Assembly (NCBI GenBank): GCA_963921825.1
Contig: OY997593.1
Span: 73,464,513 to 73,528,512 of the forward strand
From: Erodium maritimum
Taxonomy: Eukaryota > Streptophyta > Magnoliopsida > Geraniales > Geraniaceae
DNA length: 64,000 nt
Direction of reading: 5' to 3'
The notes under the pieces are model-generated. The model was not told where the DNA came from and did no database searches. It saw only the letters and a list, made by a program, of their open reading frames with translations. Positions 44,796 to 56,613 of the stretch are shown here, piece by piece. A program made the translations under genes and the position numbers. Every line of letters begins with the position of its first letter. The stretch's first letter is position 1.

Positions 44796-47700
44796 TGTAA
44801 TAACCACTTTTGGTCAACGTCAGTCAAACCTGCGAAAAACAGGAAAATTTAAAATTTTTAAGACAGGCACTTAACTTAACCTAAATTGACCCCGAGGGTC
44901 ATACCGGACTTAAGTTGACCCCGTTATCGACCAAAATGAGTTCCAGGGGACTCAGGGCAATTTCCTGATCAATTTGGGAAATGTTGACTTTTCGCTGGAA
45001 AAGTCAACCAGGCGACATTTTGGTCCATTCGAGGACCGTTTGGGATCCAAAACGCTTAACCGTCGTCGCAGCGGTCTTAGTTGAGCCGTTTCCTTGTAGC
45101 CCGTCAAGTTTCGTAATTTCTTGGAAAAAGTGCCCGTTCGGGGCCCGAAACGTCCGATTTTCGCGAAACTGATTGGAAAATATCAACTAGATATTTTCCA
45201 AAATGTGTGGGACCCACCTTGACACTTGTCAACTAATTGGTGGTGTTAGTTTTGGGGGGGAAAGGTGTGGTTGTGAGGGTGTGGCCGAAACTAAGGGGTT
45301 AAAAGGGGGGGGGGGAAATTGTAGTTAGTTGTTAGTTGATTTAATTAGAAAGAAGAAGAGATGTTTTAGAGAGAGAAGAAGAATGAGAAGAAGAGAGAAG
45401 AAAAAAAGTGGAGTTAGGGTTTGATTTTCAACCATTGGATCAATTCAAAGCAAGGAGCAAATCTCTTCCCCTCGTCTTCCTCTCGAGTAAGCTCTAACCC
45501 GATTCTCGTTTCGATTATTTTCTTGAAAGCTAGGGTTTGAGTATAAACTAAGACTTAGGGTTGTGTAGAGTTTGGGAGGTGTTGGAGACGTTTTGGAGGT
45601 GTTTGGGGGTGTAAGGGCACGTTTTCCGGTGACCGGAGGCTCGGGAGGAGCTCCGGCCACCGTGGGTGGTGGCCGACCGGCCATGTGGTGGCTGGCCGGA
45701 GCTGGCAGCAGCCACTACATGGTGGCCGAGCCCCCCCCCTCAAACCCTAGGGTCTCGGCCAAGTGGTTGGGGTGGGGCCCACGTGCTCGGTTTCTCGGGT
45801 TTTAATGTTCGGGTGGTTTAAAACGTTCCCCGGACCATTTATCCTTAATCGAATCGAAATTTGGAATTAAATTGGAGAAGTTGTAATTAACGGGTTTTGG
45901 AAACTTTAAACGTTAATTAATTGACTTAGAAGTCGGAATTCAATTCCGTCAAGTGCGTTGGGTTCCTTGAAATATTCTAAGACCGTAGAAACGAAAACGG
46001 GGGCTTTTGGAGCCCCGGAAGGCAATTAACCAAAACCGGGCATATTCGCCATGTCGGGCGAATCTGGCCCTTACGGGTCCTTTATCGACAATATCGAGTA
46101 ATTGGGAAGTTTGGGAGTGATCGGCATTGTCGGGGTTACGTTTGAGCGTTAAGTATGTTAATTTTTCGGTTATTCGTACTAGTTTAAAAGTACTTTGAAT
46201 TTGTGTTCTTTTAGATCGTGCTACGGACCGAGGCAAAGGGAAGCTCGGCGAGTGACTGGGTGTACTTCGGGTGTTGTTGGAGCGCTTTTGGGATTATATA
46301 CGAGGTAGGGAAAAGTAGCCGGATCTCGGCCCTGATTAGGGAAAGTTAATAGTAGAATTGCATGTGACACCGGGGTGTCGTGGGTTATTTAGATTTATTT
46401 AAATATTAGAAAAGCATGATACGGGATTGTAGTGTTTATTAGAAAAACATGTTACGGGAACTTAGTAATTATGAGAAAAGCATGTGACACTTAGTAGTGT
46501 CGTAGGAGCAAAGAACTTAGCGTAATTGATTTACTGGAGGCATATGACCATGCCCGGAGGTTGTTTGTGAAACTAGTGATTTTAGGACTGTTGGAGGCAT
46601 CGAGCATGCCGGAGGGTGCTGTGTGTTCTTTGTTGTTGAGTTTGGGTGGCCTTGAGAGCCCGTGTTATTTATTGTTGAGGTTGGGTGGCCTTGAGAGCCC
46701 GTGTTATTTATTGTTGAGTTGGGTGGCCTTGAGAGCCCGTGATATTTATTGTGGAGTTTGGGTGGCCTTGAGAGCCCGTGTTATTTATTGTTGAGTTTGG
46801 GTGGCCATGAGAGCCCGTGTATTTATTTTGGTGTCTTGAGTGGCAGTGAGTGCCGTGGGGTTGTTGAACCCGAGTCTTGACCGTTGGTGTGTCTTGAGTG
46901 GCATTGAGTGCCCGTGGGGTTGTTGAACCCGAGTTTTGACCGTTGGTGTGTCTTGAGTGGCAGTGAGTGCCCGTGGGGTTGTTGAACCCGAGTCTTGACT
47001 GTTGAGGAGTCTTGAGTGGCCTTGAGTGCCTGTGTGATTGAACTTGCCTGTGATTGTGATTGTGGTTACCTGGGGTGGTGAGTTCTAAAGGTCGACAGCC
47101 TGGTCCGACTTAGTGTCGATGAATTGCGAGTTCTAAAGGTCGACAGCCTGATCCGCCTTAGTGTCGAGGAATTGCGAGTTTTAAAGGTCGATAGCCTGAC
47201 CCGACTTAGTGTCGATGAATTGCGAGTTTGAAAGGTCGACAGCCTGATCCGACTTCGTGTCGAGGAATTGCGATAGGTCGAACCCTGACCTGATTGAGAT
47301 TGGTTACTGAGCAGCTGGTGTGCGATCCTTTGTGATCTTGTTTGGTGTTGTGTCGTTTCTTTCGAGTCCTTGAGGAGGTCGTCGATAGTTGTGTCGGGTC
47401 TACACTGTTTTTATCGAGTGTTGAGTCTGTTGAGGAAAGTAATGGGTTGTGGGTCAGTTGAGTATTTGAGTTGGGGACTGTAGTCCCGGAGTTGGGTTTG
47501 GTTTTTAGTGTTACTGGCTTTATCTACTAATTATGCCATAGTCAGTCTGTTATCCGTGGAGGTGAGCGAACGCTCACCCCTAGCTGCTTTTCCTACAGGT
47601 ACTGATCACCGGACGGACTAGGTTAGCTCTTGAAGTCCTTGGAGCTTGGAGCGGAGTCTGGTCTTTACTTTTGTTGAGTCTAGTGACGGATGTGTACCTT

Positions 47701-47851
47701 GTCCACTTGTTGGGACGGTTTTTTGTATTGTAAATACTATTATTTTGAGAAGTAAATGGAATGTCATAGCTTTTATTCAAAACAGGTTCAAGTGTTTATG
47801 TTTTAAAATGTTCGCGTCCCGAGTTCGGTTCTTTGAATTTGGGGCGTGACA
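44796..47851 (+). mobile_element. Solo LTR of the chromovirus family
   Basis: Runs from TGTAATAACC to GGGGCGTGACA, 3,056 bp, flanked by GTAAA at 44791-44795 and 47852-47856. It is related along its whole length to the 3,070 bp LTRs at 18.6 and 27.2 kb but in opposite orientation and clearly diverged. It has four copies of the 48 bp minisatellite (about 47081-47272) versus nine, about five copies of the GGTGGCCTTGAGAGCCCGTG repeat, and three of a ~60 bp GAGTGCCCGTGGGGTTGTTG repeat that is single in the full element. It formed by recombination between two LTRs. Confidence 0.95.
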
Positions 47852-48245
47852 GTAAAGGCATATAAGTTATGGAATCCTAAAACTAAAAAGAATTTTGCTG
47901 AGCCGAAATGTTGTTTTTACTGAGGTTGAATACATGGCTATTGCTGAAGCTTGTAAAGAATCAGTTTGGTTGAAAGGCTTTTATGCTGAGCTTTGTGGAA
48001 ATAATTCTTGCATTAATCTGTTTTGTGACAGTCAAAGTGCGATCTACCTTACTAAGGATCAGATGTTTCATGAGAGAATAAAGCACATTGATGTCAAGTA
48101 CCATTTTGTTCGAGATATTGTTGCTCAAGGTAAACTAAAGATCTGCAAGATAAGTACTCATGATAATCCTGCAGATATGATGACAAAACCAGTTCCTGTT
48201 GCTATGTTTGAGCTTTGCTCAAGCTTAGTTGGTATAACTGTTTAG
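47852..48245 (+). pseudogene. Copia RT/RNase H remnant
   Basis: Resumes the broken frame after the solo LTR (KAYKLWNPKTKK). After a large deletion it carries the RNase H end: TEVEYMAIAEACKESVWLK, LFCDSQSAIYLTKDQMFHER, KHIDVKYHFVRD and a DNPADMMTKPV terminus, with stop at 48243-48245. Confidence 0.85.
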
Positions 48246-48343
48246 CCCTAGTGGTTGTTTGGCGCCAAAAGTTTTTCTTTGTTTGTTCAGGAAGATGTCT
48301 ACCGCTTTATGCTACAAGGAGGAATTTGTCTCAAGGTGGAGTT

Positions 48344-48708
48344 TGTTGAAAGTTGACCCAAATTCAAGCAACATTGTGGCTTGGTCTCCAAGTAACCAAA
48401 TTTAGGGAATTTATGCCCTGTTTCCCAAACTGGGTCTTAATTGTGTAGAGATTTTTATTTCCCTATTTTGTATGAAGTATCTCTACACCACTCCTATAAA
48501 TACCACCTGTAAGCTGCCATGAGGGATAAGTTGAATCAGTGTAAATCCCCGGCGTTGTGTAAACATTCTCCCTATAGTGAAGTTTTGCTGGTTGGCGCCC
48601 GTGGTTTTTTCCTCTCCGTTGTTTGGAGGGGTTTTCCACGTTATATCGTTGTGTTCTCCGTTTTTGGTTTTGATCTATTTTCGTTTTATTGTCTATCGTT
48701 TTATAACG
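48344..48708 (+). repeat. 3' LTR of the copia element
   Basis: Preceded by the polypurine tract AAGGTGGAGTT. It ends TTTTATAAC followed by G where the 5' LTR has A. Confidence 0.9.
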
Positions 48709-48970
48709 GTAGGATGAGCCACACTGTCAAGGAGTGGAAGTTCGCGGAGGTGGGGAAAGAGCCCAATGTTGTATTTTTCACGTGCACGTTGTTTGCGTGT
48801 TCTAGGACGCCCTGTTTTGTGTTCTGGTTTCGATAGAGAATCGCTAATATTATATGCTAGTTAGTCTAGAGTCTGTAATATTCATTTGCTTGTGCGTTTT
48901 CATCAGATTATACGTATGTCACTCTGACTGATATATAAAATTGATGCTTCCCGTTTTTCATCAAAAAAAA
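48709..48970 (+). pseudogene. LINE 3' remnant after the copia insertion
   Basis: Continues the zinc knuckle (GRMSHTVKEW), then passes into a non-coding tail ending TTTTTCATCAAAAAAAAC, a typical plant LINE 3' end. The ORF2 region is absent. Confidence 0.6.
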
Positions 48971-49755
48971 CCCACAAACATAACCTCCGATGATTACGAT
49001 AGCTTCTTGACAATCTCATACGATAGTTTCGGCTAACAAGTAACAACAAGCCTTTCTTTAGTGGCTGGAGCTTCAGTCGGGACAACACGTGCTCAAATTA
49101 TGACTAATAATATATTCTAGAAGTGAAGTGGAAGATAATATTAACAAATTGGTCATAATATTCCAGAAGTGGAGTGGAAGATAATATTAACAAATTGTAT
49201 TTAATTTTATTACCAAAAAAAACAAATTGTATTTAATTTTGGTATGCATCAACCCATTATCAAACAAATACATATTTTAATCAAAATAAATCATCACAAA
49301 TCATGCGATCTCTAAAATAAGGACCGTTGAAATATCCCAAAAGACAAAAGCAAAAACAAATTGGTTCTTAATCCTCACATTAACCACGTGGAAACCCATT
49401 ATCGCACGTGTCACAAAATTTAATATATTTTTGGTGTGCACAACATTAATTTAATAATATTTTCACGCGTCTCCATCCAAATAAACTCAAGCATATTCTC
49501 GGAAGCAAAGACAATTCTTGTAATAAAATCAATCTTGTCTGAATTATCATATTAAGCACGTGTTACAAAATTTAATGTATTTGGGTGTGCACCACGTTAA
49601 TTTAATAATATATATTTTTGCGCGTCTCTATCCAAAATTAATGTAATTCTAGTCCCTATATATATACGAACTCGTGCATTTCCGATGTTATAGGGACATT
49701 GAAAGCAAAGACAATTGTTGTAATAATATCAATCTTGTCTGAATTTTTTTTTATC
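48971..49755. other. AT-rich flank upstream of the terpene synthase remnant
   Basis: Contains the direct repeat AGTGGAAGATAATATTAACA at 49127 and 49173 and two copies of a block around ACGTGT(C/T)ACAAAATTTAAT (about 49406 and 49559). The second arm precedes TATATATACGAAC at 49660, a plausible TATA region for the old terpene synthase gene. Confidence 0.45.
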
Positions 49756-51380
49756 ATGCCTCTTGTTCAGAGTCTTGCTTCTTCTTCTTCTTCTTCTTCT
49801 CTTGTTCGCTGCACCTTCGAGAGACTTGTGAGCTCCAATATCGTCATGGTTAGTCTCAGGCCACCGAGATCGATGGCTGCTCCGAGAAGTGCTCTAGCTC
49901 GTAGAGTTCATGGTCAGGCCATTACCGTACAAAGACGATCTGGAAATTACCATCCTACCCTTTGGAGCTATGACTATGTACAATCCATTACAAGCGACCA
50001 ACAGTTGGTATGTTAAAGTTTTTTTTTATATATATACTACAAGTTTTTGTTTTTATAACCATAATAATATATCTTCGACCGACCCTTTTCAGCACAAACG
50101 TGTTACTCTTACTTATTTTTATTTTTCAAAAACGTATTTATACATTACTTTTATTATCACATAACAAAGATTTTCGTTAATTTTCAGTTCAGTTAGTTTT
50201 TCGGAAAATTAAGAAATGAACGGGAAATTTTCATTAATTTTCAGAAATGTATAAACTATCCCTCCCCAAAACCCTAAATTACCCTTCTCGAACCCTAACC
50301 TATTGGATCGAGATTTTTGGTCATCAAATCTATATAAAATTTAATGATTATTGTATGGTAAATTAGTCTTTTTATATAAAATTTTGAATGTTAAAAAAAT
50401 TAGTTGTTTAGCGATAATAATAAAAAAATACAAACACGTTTTTTGAAGAAAAAAATGAAGACAATATGTTTCTGTTAAAAAAAAAATCATTTGAGGAGTT
50501 TCCCCTTCCATTAATCCATAAATGTATCAGTAGTGTTGTTGTGGATTACACGTTCTTATAAAGGTTGTTATTGTTGTTGTCGTTGTTCTATAGAAAGAGA
50601 TGCACGAGATAAGAGCCGACAAACTAAAGGAAGAGGTTAGGACGATGATTGGTCAAGTGATGGATCCTCTTAAGCAACTCGAGCTGGTTGATGTTTTGGA
50701 GAGACTTGGACTTTCCAATCACTTTGAGGACGAAATAGAAATGTTGTTGACCACCATCCATAGCAATGGCCATTCTTTTGCTAGGGACAAGAGTTTGCAT
50801 GAGGTTGCTCTTGAGTTCAGGCTCTTGAGACAACACGGCAACGATGTATCTCAAGGTAAATATTTCAATCATATAAGTCTTTGTACGATCTAATTATATT
50901 TTATAATGTCGATCTTGTCTTTAAATACATAACAATATTAGTTGTTTTTGTATTGCAGACGTTTTTGCTTCTTTTATGGACGAGGGCAGTGGAAATTTTA
51001 AGTCTTACATTTGCATGGATATCAAAGGGATTTTGAGTTTGTACAAAGCTTCATGTGTTTCGATAGAAGGTGAGGGTATTTTGGAGAAAGCAAGAGACTT
51101 CACAACTGAACATCTAAAGGGTTTAGTGAACGATTATTACGAACACAACATCATAGACGATGAAAGTCAAGAAGTGTCCGTTAAGAACATACGACATGCG
51201 TTGGAGTTCCCACAACATTGGAGGGATCGAATAGTTGAATCCAGACGGTTCATCGATGCTTATGCCAAAAGACATGACAAGAATCTCGTTCTGCTCGAGC
51301 TTGCCAAGTCGGATTTCAAAGTGACGCCAGCTATTCATCGAGATGATTCACTAGTTACTCGTGATTGTAATATGTTTTAA
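49756..51380 (+). pseudogene. Truncated TPS-b type monoterpene synthase, N-terminal half only
   Basis: Exons 49756-50007, 50594-50855 and 50959-51380 join in frame to 311 residues. The first exon has a Ser-rich plastid-transit-like start followed by RRSGNYHPTLW, the RRx8W motif of TPS-b/TPS-d enzymes (residues ~59-69). Exons 2 and 3 carry the alpha-helical N-terminal domain (KLKEEVRTMIGQ, DVLERLGLSNHFEDEI, ARDFTTEHLK, PQHWRDRIVESRRFIDAYAK). Homology ends at HRDDSLVTR, which is where exon 3 normally ends; the metal-binding DDxxD and NSE/DTE half is missing and non-homologous text leads to a stop at 51380. Intact enzymes are ~580-610 residues. It cannot be catalytic as read. Confidence 0.85.
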
Positions 51381-51530
51381 GGGTAATTGTAAAAATGTCT
51401 TACGATGCATTCATATTTTACGATGTGTAGTAATTTTTTATAATTGTAAAAAAAAAGTGTCATCTACTTGTCTTTCTTTTACGTTTTGTATAATAAATTT
51501 AAAAATATTATTATTTTAAACTTTTTTTAG
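51381..51530. repeat. Half copy of foldback family A
   Basis: GGGTAATTGTAAAAATGTCT, ATAATTGTAAAAAAAAAGTG and a TTGTCTTTCTTTTACGTTTTG block follow the order of the left arm of family A. The right arm is absent. It starts within bases of the terpene synthase truncation. Confidence 0.55.
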
Positions 51531-51629
51531 GAAAACCCAGTGAGACAAAACCTGAACAAAGAAAAAAGAGTGTAGCGCACAATCCTCGTCCTCCCCCTGA
51601 TCGTTGCTCCCCTGAAAACTGGTAGAGTT

Positions 51630-52050
51630 ACTTTGATTGCTTGCTGAGTCGACGCATACCAATTCTGTACACTACCTTCTCAAAAGTGGATGTCGGTAAG
51701 GCCTTAGTGAATAAATCAGCAAGATTTTCACTCGATCGAATCTGCTTGACATCTATCTCATGACTCTTCTAGAGTTCATGAGTATAAAAGAATTTCAGAG
51801 AAATGTGTTTGATTCTATCTCCTTTGATGTAGCCCCCCTGATTTGAGCGATACAAGCTGCATTATCTTCAAATATCGTGGAAGGAGAGTTCGTTGGAGAA
51901 ATGACAATTGTGCTTCGTATATGCTGAATTACGGATCGCAGGAACAAACACTCTCGACTTACTTCATGTAGTGCTAGAATTTTTGAATGATTGGATGACG
52001 TTGCAACCAAAGTCTGCTCTGTTGAGCTCCATAACATTACGATCTCATCA
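51630..52050 (-). pseudogene. Copia RNase H fragment, frameshifted
   Basis: Minus strand reads WSSTEQTLVATSSNHSKIL, RECLFLRSVIQHI and FEDNAACIAQI; a frameshift at a G-run then leads to KGDRIKHIS. After an internal stop it ends in a LADLFTKALPTSTFEK terminus. It is from a different copia lineage than the element at 42-48 kb. Confidence 0.85.
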
Positions 52051-52208
52051 CATGTGAACACATATCTTCAATAATTATAATTATGTCTTTTAACAATAGT
52101 ATAAGATCTCATATCAATTCTATGTTCCATTCATCATAACCATGTACTTGCATTTCTCTCATGATTAGGCATGATAGAAAAATAAATTTACCATTTTTTT
52201 CTTTTATT

Positions 52209-52650
52209 TAGATGGGTAAACTACAAATATCTACTCCAATTTTGTCACGATTAACTGACACTTACCCTCATGTGTTTTTGTAACCGATACATACTCAAAT
52301 GTTCCGAAAATTATCGCAAAGCCCCTGCAGACAGGTAAAATGACGAAAATGCCCTGAAGTGATTTTTTAAATAATTTTTAAAAAATACAACTGAAGTGAT
52401 TTTTTAAATAAAACCGAAGTGATTTAATAAGTATATATATATATATACCTAACAAAAGTTATTTTTTAATTTTTTTTAAAGTAATTACTGAAATGTAGTT
52501 GAGGAAATTTTCGTCATTTTACCTGTCTGCATGGGCTTTGCGTTAGTTTTCGGAATATTTGAGTATGTATCGGTTACAATAAAACATAAGGATAGATATC
52601 AGTTAATCTTGACAAGTTTAGAGGTTTTTGTAGTTTATCCTATTTAGATC
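52209..52650. repeat. Foldback element family C
   Basis: Arms of ~135 bp: GGGTAAACTACAAATATCT... at the left, inverse ...TTTTTGTAGTTTATCC at the right. Long blocks pair exactly (TGTAACCGATACATACTCAA; GCAGACAGGTAAAATGACGA). The loop contains a GAAGTGATTTTTTAAATAA duplication. Non-coding. Confidence 0.9.
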
Positions 52651-52938
52651 TTTGTTTCGTTATCCGTAGCAATATTAGACTGTAATAACCATTTCTCATG
52701 TACAATATTCCATGAGATATTGAATGTTTGGCGGTAGCACTGAAAATAATTTATTTACCATTTCAACATTCACCTGGTTTAAAGCAAGCTAGGGACATGA
52801 AAATGATTAAACAAAACTAGTTAATCAAGAACTTTACATAACCATTAAGAATACGCACGTGCATATACATACGAAGAGGAAAGACTTATACAATCTATCT
52901 ACATGTACTTTGTTACACACAAAAATTCTACCGTTCCA

Positions 52939-55479
52939 TTATCTCCCCTGAAGGCCGTTGAATTGGGCGAGCAAATCGGTTCCCGATTGGTCGCTGGTCG
53001 GTTGGACCGGGTTCTGGTCCGGTTCTAGAACCGGTGGCGAAGCCACCAGATCGATCGGGACGGCCGCCGTCAACGACGTATCCTCGTCCGCCGCCTTCTC
53101 CTGATTGGCGGCGGACGCAGCCTCTTGGAGTTGTAACGCGTACTCCAAGTTCCACAACACGTCTCCCATGGAGGGCCGATCGACCCCGTATTCCTCCAAA
53201 CACTTCTCGGCCGCTTCGGCGAATTTCTTCATCGACTCCGGTTTGATGTCGCCGACGAGATGCGGGTCTATGATCTTCTCCAGCAATCCTTTCTTCTTCC
53301 ATTGCATTGCCCACTCGGCGAGACTGACTTGCTCCCTCGGAAGTTGGGGAGCGATCGCCGGTCGGGCACATAAGGCCTCGAACAGGACGACTCCGAACGA
53401 GTACACGTCGGATTTCTCCGTCAATTGTTGTTTTCGGAAGTATTCAGGATCCAAGTACCCGAAGCTACCCTTAACGGCGGTGCTGACGTGGCCCTGACCG
53501 ATGTTTCCGTCCTTGGAGAGCCCGAAATCGGCCATCTTGGCGACGAAGTTCTCGTCGAGGAGGATGTTCGTGGACTTCACGTCCCGGTGGATGATACCCT
53601 GATTGGTGCCAGTGTGGAGGTAGTGTAGCCCACGCGCCGACCCGATGCAGACCTCTAGTCGGTTCTTCCACGTCATCGGCGTCGGAGGCATTCTGTTGCC
53701 ATATAGATGGTCCCGGAACGGCCCGTTGGCCATGTACTCGTAGACCAGGATCATCTCGTCGTTCTCGTCACAGTATCCGATCAGCGAGACTAAGTGACGG
53801 TGTCGGAGCTTGGAGAGCATCTGGATCTCGGTGTGGAACTCGTTGATTCCCTGCTCCGATTGGGGGTTTCCCCTCTTGACGGCGACTTTCACGCCGTCGT
53901 CGATCTCGGCCACGTACACGTTCCCGAAACCTCCGACGCCGATGATGACGGAGCTGTCGAAGTTCTTCGTCGCCTCCTGGAGCTCCGAGAAGGCGAAAAA
54001 CCGACCCAGACCCATCGCCGAGCTATGGGTATTGCTCTTGTGGGACCCGAACTTGCTCGTCATGAAGCTGTGGTCCCCGGCGTGGAGCGGTAGCAGCCAC
54101 GACGAGAAGCTGTTCCGTTTCTGCCAATCCTGAGGGCGTTTCTGCCATTTCACAACCATCGCTCCCAAACCCACAAAAGCCCCAAACATCATCGCAAACC
54201 CGACCACCACCACCGTCCCCTTATGCGACGGGTTCGCCGACCGCCCGTCGACCCCGAACTCACCGTCAAGGCTCTTAACCGAATTACTCATCTTCATGAT
54301 CTCGACCCCGTTGAGGATCGCGTTTTTCGGGACATTGTTCTCCGTCAAGGGCCCGATATCCACCGTGATATTCCCGTCGGTGATGAGCGTGGCGTTCACG
54401 ACGACGTCCTGGTAATACGCCGTCGCGAGCGCGTTGAGGATTTGGGACAGATCCAGAGCCGACACCGCCATCTTCTGATTGATGTAGACATTGAAGTAGA
54501 GCTCGTTGAGGCTCTTGCTCACGATGTCGGCGAAGTGGAGCCGGACGAGGTGCGAGTGGGTCTCGTCGACGGCGAAGCTCCACGTCACGTTGAAGACCCC
54601 GTTCCCGACGCCGGCATCGGCGAGTTTCACGGCGGTGGCGTACACATTCGGGGGCGCGATTAGAGCCGACGCGCCATTCTGCGCGTAGTTGACCTGATCC
54701 GTCCCGACTTTCACGGGCTTTCCCAACGCTCTGTTTTTGATGTACGGTTTGTCAGGTAACCAAGTCCTCCCAACGGTGTCGTTTCGGGGCGTGATCTTCG
54801 GGCCTCCGACGTTGATCCGGTGAGCCACCATGTACCCGTGGTCGGAGAGCCCCGAGACGCCCTGCACCGGGAAGAGATTGATCGCATTATCGCTTAACAG
54901 ATTCTCCGGCGCCGACACGACCTCGACGGCGTTGATGAACGCGAACGAGTTCTTCTCCGGCAGGAACCGGACCCGGAGCTCCCGCTCGTCGGCGGTGGAA
55001 TTGAGGAGATACTCGTACACGACGGGCTTGTCGGGGACGGTGAAATTGGAAGTATAAATCAACATATACTTGTCGGTTTCAACGCTGAAGCTCGATTGGG
55101 TCAGATCGAAATCGCCAGCGGATTTCACCGGGAAGAAATGGAGCCGGACCCAATGCCACCCGGTGTCCGTCAACGTGAACCCGTAAGTCGCCTCCTCCTT
55201 AAACACCCTCGCCGTCAGGTAGATCGGCGACGGCGCGTCGCCGGACTTGGCGCTGACCAAGTACTTGTCGGCGGCGTGGATCTTGTCCTTGGACTTGTCT
55301 TCCCCCAAAAACGTCTCCCCGTCGGCGACATTGTCGCCGGAGCTGCCGCAGTCTATCAGGAACCTGTCGCCGGGGGAGAACGCCGTCGGCAGGGCCAAAA
55401 CGACGATTGTGGAACCCAAAACTACGATACTGGTGATGATGACGACGACCAAAAGGGCTATTGGCATGACGGAGATCAT
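52939..55479 (-). CDS. CrRLK1L-family receptor-like kinase (malectin-like ectodomain)
   Basis: Intronless 846-residue frame, the usual length for the family. Signal peptide/hydrophobic start (1-30), malectin-like ectodomain (~37-395, with the conserved [10 protein letters not shown] and [15 protein letters not shown]), transmembrane helix (~421-442), Ser/Thr kinase (~510-785) with GVGGFG at 514-519, Lys535 in [12 protein letters not shown] at 631-638, DFG at 651-653 and the family signature [20 protein letters not shown]. All key catalytic residues are present, so it should be an active plasma-membrane kinase. Family members (FERONIA, THESEUS1, HERK1, ERULUS) sense cell-wall state and RALF peptides. 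The exact orthologue is not resolved. ATG 55479 places the signal peptide correctly. Confidence 0.95.
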   Translation of the reverse strand: MISVMPIALLVVVIITSIVVLGSTIVVLALPTAFSPGDRFLIDCGSSGDNVADGETFLGEDKSKDKIHAADKYLVSAKSGDAPSPIYLTARVFKEEATYGFTLTDTGWHWVRLHFFPVKSAGDFDLTQSSFSVETDKYMLIYTSNFTVPDKPVVYEYLLNSTADERELRVRFLPEKNSFAFINAVEVVSAPENLLSDNAINLFPVQGVSGLSDHGYMVAHRINVGGPKITPRNDTVGRTWLPDKPYIKNRALGKPVKVGTDQVNYAQNGASALIAPPNVYATAVKLADAGVGNGVFNVTWSFAVDETHSHLVRLHFADIVSKSLNELYFNVYINQKMAVSALDLSQILNALATAYYQDVVVNATLITDGNITVDIGPLTENNVPKNAILNGVEIMKMSNSVKSLDGEFGVDGRSANPSHKGTVVVVGFAMMFGAFVGLGAMVVKWQKRPQDWQKRNSFSSWLLPLHAGDHSFMTSKFGSHKSNTHSSAMGLGRFFAFSELQEATKNFDSSVIIGVGGFGNVYVAEIDDGVKVAVKRGNPQSEQGINEFHTEIQMLSKLRHRHLVSLIGYCDENDEMILVYEYMANGPFRDHLYGNRMPPTPMTWKNRLEVCIGSARGLHYLHTGTNQGIIHRDVKSTNILLDENFVAKMADFGLSKDGNIGQGHVSTAVKGSFGYLDPEYFRKQQLTEKSDVYSFGVVLFEALCARPAIAPQLPREQVSLAEWAMQWKKKGLLEKIIDPHLVGDIKPESMKKFAEAAEKCLEEYGVDRPSMGDVLWNLEYALQLQEAASAANQEKAADEDTSLTAAVPIDLVASPPVLEPDQNPVQPTSDQSGTDLLAQFNGLQGR

Positions 55480-55869
55480 AGGAATATAAAAAAATTGGAT
55501 TAATTATAATTTGTGGGTTTATGGATTTAATTTTGGATTAGTGTTGATTTTGTTCTAAATCTCAATCCCTGTTGAGGGATTAGAGGAAACTGGTTATCAG
55601 GAACCAGAACAATTTTTGTCTGTTGAGAGGAGAATTGATTTTAGCGCCTTATTTTAGAAAAGTCGTTGATTGACAGTTATTAAATAGTAAAAAAAAGCAT
55701 ATAAAAAAGTCATGGTTAAGGTTTGTTTGGGGATTTATAGTTGCTTTGGACTCTTTGATCAAATTGTCATGATTCAATTCAAGTTTTATTTATGGTACCA
55801 AAAATGAGAGCAAATTTAGTATTTTTATTCATACATTAAAAATGATTTTAATGAATCACCTTAAAATAT
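55480..55869. other. Upstream region of the receptor kinase gene
   Basis: Leader and promoter DNA, AT-rich, no second gene. No TATA box is placed with confidence. Confidence 0.35.
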
Positions 55870-56260
55870 TCATTTTTTTTGTCACTTATAATCCTTTTTT
55901 ATAATTATAAAAAATATCCTAACCTTTTTTTTATATTATAACTTACGATTTATATTTTTTTTTTTGATACAAATAGACTTTTGTTATTTATCATTTTAAA
56001 ATTTCAATTTCCAAAAAAAAAACATTTTGAAACAAATTCATTCCAAGTGCAACAGAAAAACTGTTATGAAATATTTTTATCTTATATTTAAGAAAATAAT
56101 AAACAAAAAATCCAAATTTTGATTAGAAATTTTACGAATCTACAAATATTTGGATTTTTGTTCTATAACCATCATATTAAAATTTATTTTTTCGAGAATA
56201 AATTCATTTTCAAACAAGTTTATATGAAATTCGATAAAAAGATTAATTTATGACATTTCA
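55870..56260. repeat. Very degraded foldback family A copy
   Basis: Retains ordered fragments: TTTTATAATTATAAAAAATA, ATTTTGAAACAAATTCATTC, CAAGTGCAACAGAAAAACTG and the arm pair AACAAAAAATCCAAATTTTG / AAATATTTGGATTTTTGTTC. Ends are not recognisable. Confidence 0.5.
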
Positions 56261-56613
56261 GAACACAAAATTGACTCTAATGGTTTGCATAATCCAACTA
56301 TCAGCATGTTCTAACATGTTAAAACTCGATCCACCTACAAACTTGTGCCAATAAATAGAAACTCAAAACTTGTAAGTGTTGATTCATATCTTTTAAACAT
56401 AAACCTATAGCAGGAGGTTCATGAAGTTCCCATTAGCACTTGAGTAATTGTTTGATGACACTAATAGAAAAAAACTTAAACCGTCGTTAACAAAAACAGC
56501 TCCAAGAGCAAAAGAACACAACTACTCTTATAAACATCATTTGATGCTTCAAATTGTAAAATCCAAAGAATTATACCATCAGTGCAAAGCAGGCCGAGTA
56601 AAGAATATTCGGT

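Larger units (their letters stand above)
42343..48708 (+). mobile_element. Ty1/copia LTR retrotransposon, internally deleted, nested in the LINE
   Basis: LTRs 42343-42705 and 48344-48708, PBS just inside the 5' LTR, PPT just outside the 3' LTR, and gag-protease-integrase fragments. Most of the reverse transcriptase is deleted: the frame jumps from the start of the RT region (KLWNPKTKK, then SRNVVF) to RNase H (TEVEYMAIAEACKESVWLK). A solo gypsy LTR is inserted in it. It cannot transpose unaided. No clean 5 bp target duplication could be read. Confidence 0.9.

Noticed and set aside
52928-55503. Several open frames on both strands across the receptor kinase gene
   Set aside because: They are shadows caused by the high GC third-position usage of this intronless gene.
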